From: Deltaproteobacteria bacterium | GTDB taxonomy: Bacteria; Myxococcota_A; Polyangia; GCA-2747355 | Assembly: GCA_020633415.1 (NCBI GenBank) | Contig: JACKDQ010000006.1 | Span: forward strand, 186,001-250,000 | Reading direction: 5' to 3' | DNA length: 64,000 bases | Part shown: positions 56,301 through 63,717 of the stretch, piece by piece | How positions within the stretch are numbered: the first letter of the stretch is position 1 | Layout of the letters: each line of letters begins with the position of its first letter | Translations under genes and position numbers: made by a program | Notes under the pieces: model-generated | The model's database searches: none | What the model was told of the DNA's origin: nothing | What the model saw: only the letters and a program-made list of their open reading frames with translations

Positions 56301-56393
56301 CTTGCCGCTCGGTCCTTCAGCCGAGGCGCGCCCGGTACCGAGGCCGAGCACGATCGCGAGTACGAGGATGTATCGCCGAGGTATCATCATCAT
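53373..56393 (-). CDS. Exported protein with two phospholipase-D-like domains and a DEDDh exonuclease
   Basis: 1006 residues from ATG 56393; three in-frame ATGs lie together, and a longer frame to 56579 buries the signal. Signal peptide about 1-25. After a linker rich in Pro and Gln, PLD-like domain 1 (about 230-390) has HNKK at His330 and FGGGFNKNALS; domain 2 (about 430-690) has FHVKALV at His631 and SLKSNND, then NEESSITVYSPELA. Residues about 728-935 are a DnaQ-like exonuclease with Asp734/Glu736 (DFETDG), Asp848 (GHNFATFD), His915 and Asp920 (HRALGDVHA), the full DEDDh set. A Gln-rich basic tail ends it. Likely an extracytoplasmic nuclease; phospholipid substrates for the PLD part are possible. 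Confidence 0.88.
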   Translation of the reverse strand: MMMIPRRYILVLAIVLGLGTGRASAEGPSGKVVDALYRQVISKYGLSARHRQRIERGLRVNTARSRRLVFDALTTIEKAAKARGSFALYPRQDYLDPSRSQLRPPEKQRAVKPPKTPQPTGVFEPRAWQKLLPNQRARALGLVLEDGKLSRPSVTAELNPVKLDDGQASSQLPQQGAHRRIVFRKAPRYVGGLVSFLFGGSEARQLNQSLDKVLSPTAEGSYDLFAEKVTLLYPNLPITPRGKKLYDTALAEQLKKAAFVFFESYQFTDNRAFDQIEAVANSGVPVYGIVGEVEAGTQVAERWATGKSKVNFVQARIDAQGKGREYRIDHNKKVFIVRKDGSVVVFGGGFNKNALSTQNFDLGHMIEGGTVGLGVINDLTRDFLRGGGKIDTKELAPLKRALAKMINARKPRKAIRVELAVTSSSRVRSGRRLKLGELKSELRNDDNLYVCATTILDALQIGVGRSEQQARQVRREIKLAAGRGKRIVVTIPPELASAERLQLSALTTDLGAVGVEVVEAGTIYVDNSTENVSHRLVAEAARRGESIWQGAFANSDGNFTRALLEASTVLKQLAPYQQVHVFSADLEIDQRKINAASNARLLMSRDFHGELIGISNIPGPRDEHGRPRKFHVKALVGYRRADRYGPASGWYSLKSNNDSVHGFRVNEESSITVYSPELAREVIHFLKRAKVAYGKPLVQALRLTRTPLEERQSLTRRIMQPTTKLKDTLFVVMDFETDGLSMMSDGRPIELAAAAYSLDAKTQRLVPLRTRSMAGEFSRLVHPGRDLYGREKRLSRIAADITKISDELVGYESSLVDVFNDFNGWIRTLEMQTGKTVMFVGHNFATFDRRQYNDFSRVRGIRGNPYIDGDVADTLSALKKPLFERVKQSGLKRPLSLGSSTKWLGIKWDAQDQAHRALGDVHANAKLFETQLRIIAGQEAGLLNKLKQRRQPTDLGNAEWGEVREYFLPNTELRRERKRRRSEQVVQQSAQQTAQQTVQQRGEAQP

Positions 56394-56572
56394 GGTTGGC
56401 CGTGTCGCCAAGCGCTTGAGTTGCAAGCCTCGTTCCGTTGCCACACCGCAGGAAGCGCCAGCTAAGATATTCAAATTATGCAGATTTACCTCGGCAGCCT
56501 TCGCCGGTTTCCGGAGGGGTGGCCTGTTGAATCCGACGAGCCGTGGATCGCGCGCTGGCCCACAGCCTCTAG

Positions 56573-56601
56573 TTGACACCCGGCAGCGGCGATGCTAATG
56601 A
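56573..56601 (+). promoter_or_regulatory. Sigma70-type promoter for the tRNA-Ala gene
   Basis: TTGACA (56573-56578), a 17-base spacer, then TAATGA (56596-56601). The tRNA starts 12 bases after the -10 element, which fits a tRNA leader of about 5 bases. Confidence 0.65.
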
Positions 56602-56613
56602 CCAAGAAAATTC

Positions 56614-56686
56614 GGGGCTGTAGCTCAGCTGGGAGAGCGCGGCGTTCGCAATGCCGAGGCCAGGGGTTCGATCCCCCTCAGCTCCA
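56614..56686 (+). tRNA. tRNA-Ala (anticodon CGC)
   Basis: 73 bases folding as a full cloverleaf: acceptor GGGGCTG with CAGCTCC, D arm GCTCAGCTGGGAGAGC, anticodon stem CGGCG/TGCCG around the loop TTCGCAA with CGC at positions 34-36, and T arm AGGGGTTCGATCCCCCT. The discriminator is A. The CCA end is not encoded. It reads GCG codons. The G-U pair at the top of the tRNA anticodon stem is the only non-Watson-Crick pair noted. Confidence 0.95.
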
Positions 56687-56690
56687 CACC

Positions 56691-56721
56691 AAAGAGGGAC
56701 GCCAATCGCGTCCCTCTTTTT
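56691..56721 (+). terminator. Rho-independent terminator after tRNA-Ala
   Basis: AAAGAGGGACG (56691-56701) pairs perfectly with CGTCCCTCTTT (56709-56719) across a seven-base loop, followed by more T. It closes the single-gene tRNA unit. Confidence 0.9.
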
Positions 56722-56817
56722 GTTTCAGTAGCTTAGAAGATCGTGGTGGACCACTCGCGCCGGATGGGTTGCTATCGCCCAGCGCAGGACGTTCTTAGGC
56801 AACTTAGGAGTGCGAAG

Positions 56818-57774
56818 ATGTTGAAGCGAAATCGATGGAACTGGGCGTTGGTCACGCTGCTGTTATGCGGCGCTCCGGCGTGCGGCAGTGGCTCGGACCT
56901 AGCAACAGACGATAGCGCGATCGGTGCCAACGATGGCGGTCTACTGCTCGATAGCAGCGCGATCGCTGCCGACAGTGCCAGCGCGCCCGACGGAACGGTG
57001 AGCAATGGCTACAGCGAGCCGATCTGTCAGCTCACCGACGTCACGGCGATCTCCAAAAATCACAGCGCGGCGAAACTGCGCGAGACACTCGTCGCCCTTG
57101 CCAAAGCGCGTTACCCGATCGCTGTCGCCTTTATCGACGCCCAAAAGGACGCCCAGCTGCAGGCTTGGTTCAACAACCCGGGGGACTTTTCTCACGTCAT
57201 CGAGCGCTTCGAGGTCGCGGTCCACGAAGGCTGCCACCTGTGGGGATTTGCCAACCGCAAGCCGGGCAGGTACGCCTACCGCCTGACCGAGGCGCTGTCC
57301 TTCGACCTACCGAACCTGCAGAACTTCAATCGCGATCAGCTGGTCAATGTGCACAAAGACGTCTCGCACGACTTCTACGCCAAGACCTACCTCACCGGCC
57401 AAAGCGGGGCGCAAGATTTCACCATACTACTCGATGAATACAACGCCTACGTTCACTCGCTGGCAACGCGCTACTGCACGCGCGATCTGATGCCGGCCAA
57501 TCGCGCGACAAGCGCCAAAGACGGCATCTTGACCTTTATGTACTATGTCGGCGCCTACCTGAAGCTGGCGCGCGAACAATACCCCGACGACTATAACGAG
57601 ATCATCGCCGACGCCAAGCACGTCGAGATGATCCTGGCGATCTGGGATCGCGCCGAATTTTATCTCAAGCTGACCGAAAACATGCCGAAGCTGCAAATCA
57701 GGGAGCAACTGATCCGCGGCTGGACCTACGCGCCAGAAATCGTCGCCGAAATCGACCGACTGCGGAAACTCTAG
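56818..57774 (+). CDS. Lipoprotein with HExxH zinc-protease-like motif
   Basis: 318 residues from ATG 56818 behind TTAGGAG; an upstream frame to 56743 lacks support. The signal ends near GAPAC, a loose lipobox. The zincin-like motif is HEGCH in FEVAVHEGCHLWGFANR, and a third ligand candidate is Glu in LLDEYNAYVHSLATRY downstream. The HExxH pattern with a following Glu is seen in gluzincin-like metallopeptidases, but no family is recognised and the motif alone is not proof. Confidence 0.7.
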   Translation: MLKRNRWNWALVTLLLCGAPACGSGSDLATDDSAIGANDGGLLLDSSAIAADSASAPDGTVSNGYSEPICQLTDVTAISKNHSAAKLRETLVALAKARYPIAVAFIDAQKDAQLQAWFNNPGDFSHVIERFEVAVHEGCHLWGFANRKPGRYAYRLTEALSFDLPNLQNFNRDQLVNVHKDVSHDFYAKTYLTGQSGAQDFTILLDEYNAYVHSLATRYCTRDLMPANRATSAKDGILTFMYYVGAYLKLAREQYPDDYNEIIADAKHVEMILAIWDRAEFYLKLTENMPKLQIREQLIRGWTYAPEIVAEIDRLRKL

Positions 57775-57793
57775 CGAGCACGAGCGCGGCGCA

Positions 57794-59935
57794 CTAGCGC
57801 GAGCGCGCGATCAACGACTGCGTTCCACCGATCCAATCGACGCCGCCAGTGCGCGCGTAGCCGAAGAGCGTGTCTGGTCCCTCGTGGAGCTGCTTCCAGC
57901 TCGTGCCGTCGTGCCACCACATCGCACTGCCAACGGTGCGCTGGGTAATCGCGATCAGATCGGTTCCCTCGCGATGGATCCGCACGATGCTATCGCTGCT
58001 GTTCGGTCCCGCGAAGTTCGTCCAGTTACTACCGTCGTAGTGCAGGATCGTCCCCTTCTCGCCGGCGACCCAAACGTCGGTGGCTCCGCCGGCATGTACC
58101 GCGCGCAGCACTTCTGTCTGAGGCACGCCCAATACACGTGTCCAGAGCGTGCCATCGTAGTGCAGCACGACGCCGTTGCCTGCGGTTGAACTCTCGCCAG
58201 CCGCCCAGATGTCCGAGGCACTAGTGCCCCAAATCGCCGAAAGGAAGCGCGTCGGTGGAATGTTGGATTGGCTCTCCCAAGCTTTGGTTAACGTGTTGTA
58301 GCGATAGATGATGCCCTGACTGCTGCTGTTGCGCCCTACCGCCCAGTAGCTATCGGGTGCATCGCCCCAGACAGCATAGAGCTCATCGGTGCTTTGCGGG
58401 GTCGAGTGCGCGGTCCAGCTCGACCCGTCATACGCCATGAAGCGCAGACCGACCGCCCAAGCGTGGTTCGCCGCATGGCCCCAGACGCCACGCAAGCGAT
58501 TCGAGGTTGCCGTCGAGGGCACAGCGATGCGGCAGCGATATGCGCTGCAGCGCATGATGTTGCCGCGCAATCCGCCGACGGCCCAAGCCGAGTCCTTGGT
58601 ATCGGCCCAGATCGCGGCGTACCAGCTCTCGTAACCTGCCTCGACCTGCTTCGTCCATTTGCTGCCGTCGAAATGGTAGAAGAAGCCATCTCGAACGCCA
58701 GGGCCAACAGCCCAGACATCGCTAGCTGAACTGCCGGCGATCCCGTCGAGGCGCAGTTCCGCACCGGTCGGCGACGACTCGGGCGGCAAATGCTTCCATG
58801 ATGTGCCGTCGAAAACCGCACCATCGTTACGGTCGCCAACGATCCAGGCGCCCTTAAGCGACGCAGCAGACGGCGCCCAGATCTCGCGGCCGGCATTGTT
58901 GCCGATCACCGAGAGATCGGTCGTCCATTTCGATCCATCGAAGCTGTGCACGCGGCCAAGCGCCGAGGCGATCAGTAATTGTGAAGGAGGTGCGCCCCAG
59001 ACGGCCAGCGCCGGGGTGGGCGGCGTGCCACTGCTGACGTTCCAGCCGATGCCGTCGAAAAAGCGCAACCAGGGCGATGTTGCCGAATCGGTGAATGCCC
59101 AAACGTTGTTTGCGGCCATCGGATACAAGCGCCAGGTTCCCGTCCAAAGCCCACCGGAAAGCTTCCAAACGATTCCGTCAAAGTGCACCACTGACGCTGA
59201 CGAGCTCGAGCTGCTCGCCCAAACATCGTTGGCTGACGTGCCACGCACGTCGGTCATGTTAGCGCCCGTCGGCACGACGCTCTGCTGGGCGACAGCCCAG
59301 CTACTACCATCGTAGTGCAGCATCGTCCCACTATTGCCGACGGCCCAAATGTTGTTGGCCGCAGCACCCCAGATCGCATTGATCTTCTGGCTCGTCGGTA
59401 GCTGAACCGGCTCCCAAGAAACACCGTCGTAGTGGAGCAAGAAGCCGGCGCGTGCCGTCGCCCAATAATCGTTTGCCGATGCTGCCCAAAGCCGGCCGAC
59501 CTGGGCATAGGCATAGTGCGAGACGACCTGAAACTTACCCTTGGGCAGGTGAATCGGACCATCGCTGACCGAACCGTCGAGCGCGCCGTCGGCCGGCAGC
59601 ACGGCGCTATCTCTGCCTTGATCAGGCCGCGGGCCATCGACCAACAGCTTGCCATCGCTAAAGATCTGCGGACCATCGCGCGGGGGCATCCCATCAGCTG
59701 GGGCGCCATCGCGAATCGTCGCCCCATCTGCTGCAGGCCCACCATCGGCAGCACCGGCGACGCAGAGGTTGTTGAGGCAACGCAGTGGGCCGTTGCAGGT
59801 CTGGTTGGGATAGCAGGGCGCGCCGAGCGTACCGACGGCGACCGTCGAGGTCTCGCCGCTGCAGCCGACAAGGACCGACGCGCCCGGCGCGGCAAACGCA
59901 AGAACTAGCGATAGGGTTCGGACAAACTGTTTCAC
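57794..59935 (-). CDS. Large lipoprotein with repeated beta-propeller-like blades
   Basis: 713 residues from GTG 59935, with GGAGG six bases upstream. Lipobox LVGC near residue 25, an Asp/Ala/Gly linker with several DG pairs, then many copies (at least ten) of a unit shaped like AVWG-ANDVWAVG-xGT-ILHYDGxSW (for example SANDVWASS, ANNIWAVGNSGTMLHYDG, TDVWVAGEKGTILHYDG). This pattern occurs in Myxococcota proteins of unknown role and probably forms a beta-propeller. No enzymatic motif is seen. Confidence 0.85.
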   Translation of the reverse strand: MKQFVRTLSLVLAFAAPGASVLVGCSGETSTVAVGTLGAPCYPNQTCNGPLRCLNNLCVAGAADGGPAADGATIRDGAPADGMPPRDGPQIFSDGKLLVDGPRPDQGRDSAVLPADGALDGSVSDGPIHLPKGKFQVVSHYAYAQVGRLWAASANDYWATARAGFLLHYDGVSWEPVQLPTSQKINAIWGAAANNIWAVGNSGTMLHYDGSSWAVAQQSVVPTGANMTDVRGTSANDVWASSSSSSASVVHFDGIVWKLSGGLWTGTWRLYPMAANNVWAFTDSATSPWLRFFDGIGWNVSSGTPPTPALAVWGAPPSQLLIASALGRVHSFDGSKWTTDLSVIGNNAGREIWAPSAASLKGAWIVGDRNDGAVFDGTSWKHLPPESSPTGAELRLDGIAGSSASDVWAVGPGVRDGFFYHFDGSKWTKQVEAGYESWYAAIWADTKDSAWAVGGLRGNIMRCSAYRCRIAVPSTATSNRLRGVWGHAANHAWAVGLRFMAYDGSSWTAHSTPQSTDELYAVWGDAPDSYWAVGRNSSSQGIIYRYNTLTKAWESQSNIPPTRFLSAIWGTSASDIWAAGESSTAGNGVVLHYDGTLWTRVLGVPQTEVLRAVHAGGATDVWVAGEKGTILHYDGSNWTNFAGPNSSDSIVRIHREGTDLIAITQRTVGSAMWWHDGTSWKQLHEGPDTLFGYARTGGVDWIGGTQSLIARSR

Positions 59936-60050
59936 CAGGGGCCTCCGCTCGGCTGAGAAGCTAACCCAAGCTGCTCAAAACCGCGACCACTGCTGACAGA
60001 CCGCTCGAATCGGACGCTGCTCGGGCAGACGCGCAATTCAGACGGCCCTG

Positions 60051-60070
60051 CGTCATGTCGCGTCATGTCG
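60051..60070. repeat. 10-base tandem duplication
   Basis: CGTCATGTCG occurs twice in direct succession (60051-60060 and 60061-60070) in the intergenic region 59936-60172. Confidence 0.8.
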
Positions 60071-60172
60071 CAGCGTTAGCCGGTGTGCCTGAGCAGTCGC
60101 TGGGCAGTCGCCCCTCGGTGGTTCGAGGCCCGATCCGCCGTGAAACAAACCCGCGACATCAAGCCACTCGGG

Positions 60173-61021
60173 CTAGCCGCCACTACAGTCGTTGCCCAGG
60201 CAGCAAACGTTGTTGTTGCATGCCAGGCCAGTAGCGCAATCGCTGGGCGCGGCGCAGCCCGCACCCTTGGCGCAGCGTGCTGGACAGCTGCCACCACAAT
60301 CGACATCGGTCTCGTCACCATCTTCGAGGCCGTCATCGCAGGCCGCTGTGGTGCAGATCAGATTGCCGCAGCGTCGACTTTGACAGTCATCGGCCGAGGC
60401 GCAGGTCTTGCCATCGACACATGGCGCACAGTCCTGGCCGCCGCAGTCAACATCGGTTTCGCTGCCGTCCCGTTGGCCGTTTTGACAAACCGTCGGTAAG
60501 CAGGTTTTGCTGGTGCTGTCGCAAAGGTTAGAGGTGCAGTCCTGATCGAGACGACACCCTTTGCCGAGCGCGCAGGGGTCGGAACACGAGCCGCCGCAGT
60601 CGACGTCGGTCTCATCGCCGTTTTTTAGTTTGTCGCTGCAACTGGCATCCTGACAAACGTTGTTGCCGCAGACACCGCTTGCGCAGTCGCTGACTTTTGC
60701 GCAAGCGCGACCGCTCTCGCAACCCGCGCAATCGCCACCACCACAGTCCACATCGCTTTCGCTACCGTTTTTGACGCCGTCGGTGCAGCTCGCCGCAACG
60801 CAGGCGTTATCGGTGCAAACGCCCGACAAACAGTCGCTCGGCTGCAAGCAGGCGGCTTTGACCTGACACGCGCCGCAGACCGGTCCGCCGCAGTCGACAT
60901 CGGTTTCGGCACCGTCTTTTTTGCCGTCTGTGCAGCTCGCGCTCTCCAAACAGGCTGGCTGCGAAATACCGAGCGCGGCGGCAACAACCAAGCTGATCCC
61001 ACAAGCTAAGATGCGTTGCAT
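60173..61021 (-). CDS. Secreted Cys-rich protein with five ETDVDCGG-type repeats
   Basis: 282 residues. Signal peptide 1-24 (LACGISLVVAAALGISQPA), then five repeats of about 45 residues, each starting with a motif like SCTDGxKNGxETDVDCGG and carrying six cysteines. The C-terminus ends CCLGNDCSGG. These repeats are characteristic of Myxococcota surface proteins, probably disulfide-rich. It overlaps nadB by 16 bases on the same strand, with no evident link to NAD metabolism. Confidence 0.85.
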   Translation of the reverse strand: MQRILACGISLVVAAALGISQPACLESASCTDGKKDGAETDVDCGGPVCGACQVKAACLQPSDCLSGVCTDNACVAASCTDGVKNGSESDVDCGGGDCAGCESGRACAKVSDCASGVCGNNVCQDASCSDKLKNGDETDVDCGGSCSDPCALGKGCRLDQDCTSNLCDSTSKTCLPTVCQNGQRDGSETDVDCGGQDCAPCVDGKTCASADDCQSRRCGNLICTTAACDDGLEDGDETDVDCGGSCPARCAKGAGCAAPSDCATGLACNNNVCCLGNDCSGG

Positions 61022-62595
61022 GCGGCTGAGATTAGCTCAGTCCGCGTGCCGATCGCTCCACTTTTCTGCAAGCCCGAGCGCACGAAATCACCTTGGCGAT
61101 AACGCAAGCGATAAAGTTGACTCTCTGCCGGCGGCTCTGGCGTCGCTCGGTCGACCACCCAGTGTGCCCCCACGCTAGACGACCGGACCAGCGCCGCGCC
61201 AACCATCACCTGGGCGACCGCTACCATCTGGCGCAGGCCAGCGTCACCAGCGCTTGCCCACTGCGTTAGCCGTTCAGCCAATCGCTGCATCCCAAAGCGC
61301 GTGCGCACCACACCGAGGGAACGCCACATCGCTGTGCGAAAGCGCGCGCGCAGCGCACCATCGCAACGGTCCGTCGACCCCGCCTCCTCGACCAGCGTCG
61401 CCGGTTGCAGGTGCGGCAAGTCGCGCTCAGCCAGCGCTTGACCGACGCGGGCACCGATCACCATCGCCTCAAGCAGCGAGTTGCTCGCCAACCGATTGGC
61501 CCCATGCATGCCACTGCAGGCGACCTCCCCGGCAGCCCATAAGCCATCGACCGAGCTGCGTCCGTCGACATCCACCGCGATCCCCCCCATGTGGTAATGC
61601 GCCGCCGGAACCACGGGCACCGGCTCGCCACGCGGGTCGAAGCGATGCTCGTGGCAGGCCTGCCAAGCGGCGGGGAACCGCTCTTGCAGATCGGCTACGC
61701 CTCGGAGATCGAGGTAAACGCGCTCACCTTGCGACACGCGCGACCAGACGGCGCGTGTGACCACGTCGCGCGGCGCTAGGTCCTCGAGTGGATGCTCGCC
61801 AACCATCACGCGCCGCCCCGCCCCGTCGACCAGCGTGGCGCCTGCACCACGCAGCGCCTCGCTGAGCAATGGCAAGCGTGCCACGCTGAGCGCTGAGGAG
61901 GCCCGGCGCACGTCAAGCGCCGTGGGATGAAATTGCACGAACTCCATGTCGATCAGTTCTGCGCCAACGCCGAGCGCCAAGGCCAGCCCCGATCCAGTCG
62001 CCCAGCTCGGATTGGTGGTCTGGGCATAGAGCGCTCCACTGCCACCGGTCGCCAAAACCACCGCCGCCGCCGGAACGTTGACCACGCTCCTCCCGCGCCG
62101 GCAACGCACGCCGCAGACCCGTCCTTCGCCGTCGCGCAGCAGCGCCTCAACACAGGTTTGCTGACGCCAGATGATCCGCGGCTGGCGACGGACGGAGGCG
62201 TTGAGCGCATCGATCACTGCAGCACCGGTGCGATCAGCACTGTGCCAAATCCGCGCCACCGAGTGACCGCCCTCGCGGGCGCGATCGGCGCTGAAGCGAC
62301 AACCGAGATCGTAAAGACGCGCAATAAGTGCTGGGGCCGCGCCGACCACCGACGTCACGGCTTGGCGGTCGGCCAGCCCGCCGGCAACCGCGAGGGTATC
62401 GAGCACATGCTGTTGCATCGCGTCGGCCGATGCGCTTGCCGCAGCAATGCCCCCTTGAGCCAAGGCGCTCGCACTGGGCGTTGGGTCGCTCGGCCGCCCT
62501 GCGCTGAGCAGTAGGACCGGGTGCCGCTGTGAGGCCTGCAACGCACAGAGCAAACCCGCAGCGCCGCTTCCGACGATGCAAATCGGCGCACTCAT
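61006..62595 (-). CDS. nadB: L-aspartate oxidase
   Basis: 529 residues from ATG 62595; the longer frame to 62739 has no support because nadA ends at 62592 (ATGA overlap). FAD-binding IVGSGAAGLLCALQAS at the start, ALAQGGIAAA, FVQFHPTALDV, VPAAHYHMGGIAVDVDGR and the flavin-binding MHGANRLASNSLLEAMV define L-aspartate oxidase. It makes iminoaspartate for NadA in de novo NAD synthesis. Coupled to nadA. No nadC is present in the window. Confidence 0.96.
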   Translation of the reverse strand: MSAPICIVGSGAAGLLCALQASQRHPVLLLSAGRPSDPTPSASALAQGGIAAASASADAMQQHVLDTLAVAGGLADRQAVTSVVGAAPALIARLYDLGCRFSADRAREGGHSVARIWHSADRTGAAVIDALNASVRRQPRIIWRQQTCVEALLRDGEGRVCGVRCRRGRSVVNVPAAAVVLATGGSGALYAQTTNPSWATGSGLALALGVGAELIDMEFVQFHPTALDVRRASSALSVARLPLLSEALRGAGATLVDGAGRRVMVGEHPLEDLAPRDVVTRAVWSRVSQGERVYLDLRGVADLQERFPAAWQACHEHRFDPRGEPVPVVPAAHYHMGGIAVDVDGRSSVDGLWAAGEVACSGMHGANRLASNSLLEAMVIGARVGQALAERDLPHLQPATLVEEAGSTDRCDGALRARFRTAMWRSLGVVRTRFGMQRLAERLTQWASAGDAGLRQMVAVAQVMVGAALVRSSSVGAHWVVDRATPEPPAESQLYRLRYRQGDFVRSGLQKSGAIGTRTELISAACNAS

Positions 62596-63599
62596 GGAAC
62601 CAACTCGAACATGCGCTCGACGCTGCGCCGCGCCCGCACCGCGAGCTCTTTTGCGATCACGACCTCGTAACGCAGCTCGCGCAACGCATCGCGCAGGTTT
62701 TCCAGCGTGATGCGCTTCATATGGGGACAAAGCGTGCAAGGGCGGACGAATTCGATCTTTGGGAAGCGCCCGGCAACGTTGTCACTCATCGAGCACTCGG
62801 TCAGCATCAGCAACTTGCCCGGACGTTGGCGATCAACGAAAGCCTCCATCGCCGCGGTTGATCCGACGAAGTCGGCCTCACGCGTGACCTCGGGTGAACA
62901 CTCGGGATGCGCTAGCACCACGACGCCTGGGTGGTCGGCACGCAGTGCGCGGACTTGCTGACCACTGAACCGCTGGTGAACTTCGCAGTGCCCATCGAAG
63001 GTGATCACCTCGACCTCGGGCAACTGCTCGGCGATCCACAGGCCGAGGTATTCATCAGGAACGACGATCACCCGTGGCGCCGCGAGCGCTTTGACCAACT
63101 GAACAGCGTTGCCCGAGGTACAACAGACGTCTACTTCGGCTTTCACCGCCGCCGGCGTGTTGACATAGGCGACGATCGGCACCCCTGGATAACGCTCGCG
63201 CAGCGTCCGCACGTCTTGGGGCGTGATCGCCTCGGCCAGCGAACAACCGGCCGCGGGCTCGGAGATCAGCACGCGCTTTTGCGGGTTGAGCAATTTGGCC
63301 GTCTCCGCCATGAAATGGACGCCAGCGACGACGATCACTTCGGCATCGCTGTTGCGGGCGCGCTTGGCCAGCGCCAAGGAGTCGCCGGTCAGGTCGGCCA
63401 CACCGTAAAAGATCTCACTGGCCATGTAATTGTGCGCGAGGATCACGGCGTTTCGCTCGGCCTTCAGTGCGTTGATCTCGGCGACCAGCGGCGCTTGCTC
63501 TTCCCATTCGGCGCGCTCGACCACATGGGCGATGCGTCGATAGATCGCCTCGGTCTGGTGGGCTACGGCGGCGGTGTAAGCTGTGTTGGTCGGTATCAT
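62592..63599 (-). CDS. nadA: Quinolinate synthase
   Basis: 335 residues, ATG 63599 with GGGGG seven bases upstream. AVILAHNYMASEIF, VIVVAGVHFMAETAKLLNP, VDVCCTSGNAV, FDGHCEVHQRF and LTECSMSDNV with the [4Fe-4S] cysteines are the family markers. It condenses iminoaspartate with dihydroxyacetone phosphate to make quinolinate. Its promoter and palindromic operator are directly upstream, and a NrtR-type regulator gene lies just beyond. Confidence 0.96.
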   Translation of the reverse strand: MIPTNTAYTAAVAHQTEAIYRRIAHVVERAEWEEQAPLVAEINALKAERNAVILAHNYMASEIFYGVADLTGDSLALAKRARNSDAEVIVVAGVHFMAETAKLLNPQKRVLISEPAAGCSLAEAITPQDVRTLRERYPGVPIVAYVNTPAAVKAEVDVCCTSGNAVQLVKALAAPRVIVVPDEYLGLWIAEQLPEVEVITFDGHCEVHQRFSGQQVRALRADHPGVVVLAHPECSPEVTREADFVGSTAAMEAFVDRQRPGKLLMLTECSMSDNVAGRFPKIEFVRPCTLCPHMKRITLENLRDALRELRYEVVIAKELAVRARRSVERMFELVP

Positions 63600-63622
63600 C
63601 GCGTAACCCCCATGAGTAGATT

Positions 63623-63662
63623 TTCTCGTTTTGAGAATATTTATATTCTATTGTTGAGAATA
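63623..63662 (-). promoter_or_regulatory. Palindromic operator overlapping the nadA promoter
   Basis: Half-sites TTCTC (63623-63627) with GAGAA (63633-63637), then TATTCT (63644-63649) with AGAATA (63657-63662), and a central perfect palindrome AGAATAT-TT-ATATTCT (63634-63649). Together they give repeated AGAATA/TATTCT half-sites that cover the -10 and start region. The position and the nearby NrtR-type gene suggest an NAD-metabolism repressor site; this is inference. Confidence 0.65.
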
Positions 63663-63673
63663 ATGGTTGTCAA
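63645..63673 (-). promoter_or_regulatory. Sigma70-type promoter for nadA-nadB
   Basis: Read on the minus strand: TTGACA (63673-63668), a 17-base spacer and TAGAAT (63650-63645). The match to consensus is near-perfect, about 46 bases before the nadA start. Confidence 0.75.
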
Positions 63674-63717
63674 GGCTGCCGGCCAAGAATCGCTAGCCCG
63701 ATGAATCGATGGAATTT

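Noticed and set aside
60173..61021. Regular repeats considered as a CRISPR array
   Set aside because: The repeats are about 130-140 bases apart, imperfect at DNA level and clearly encode Cys-rich protein units.
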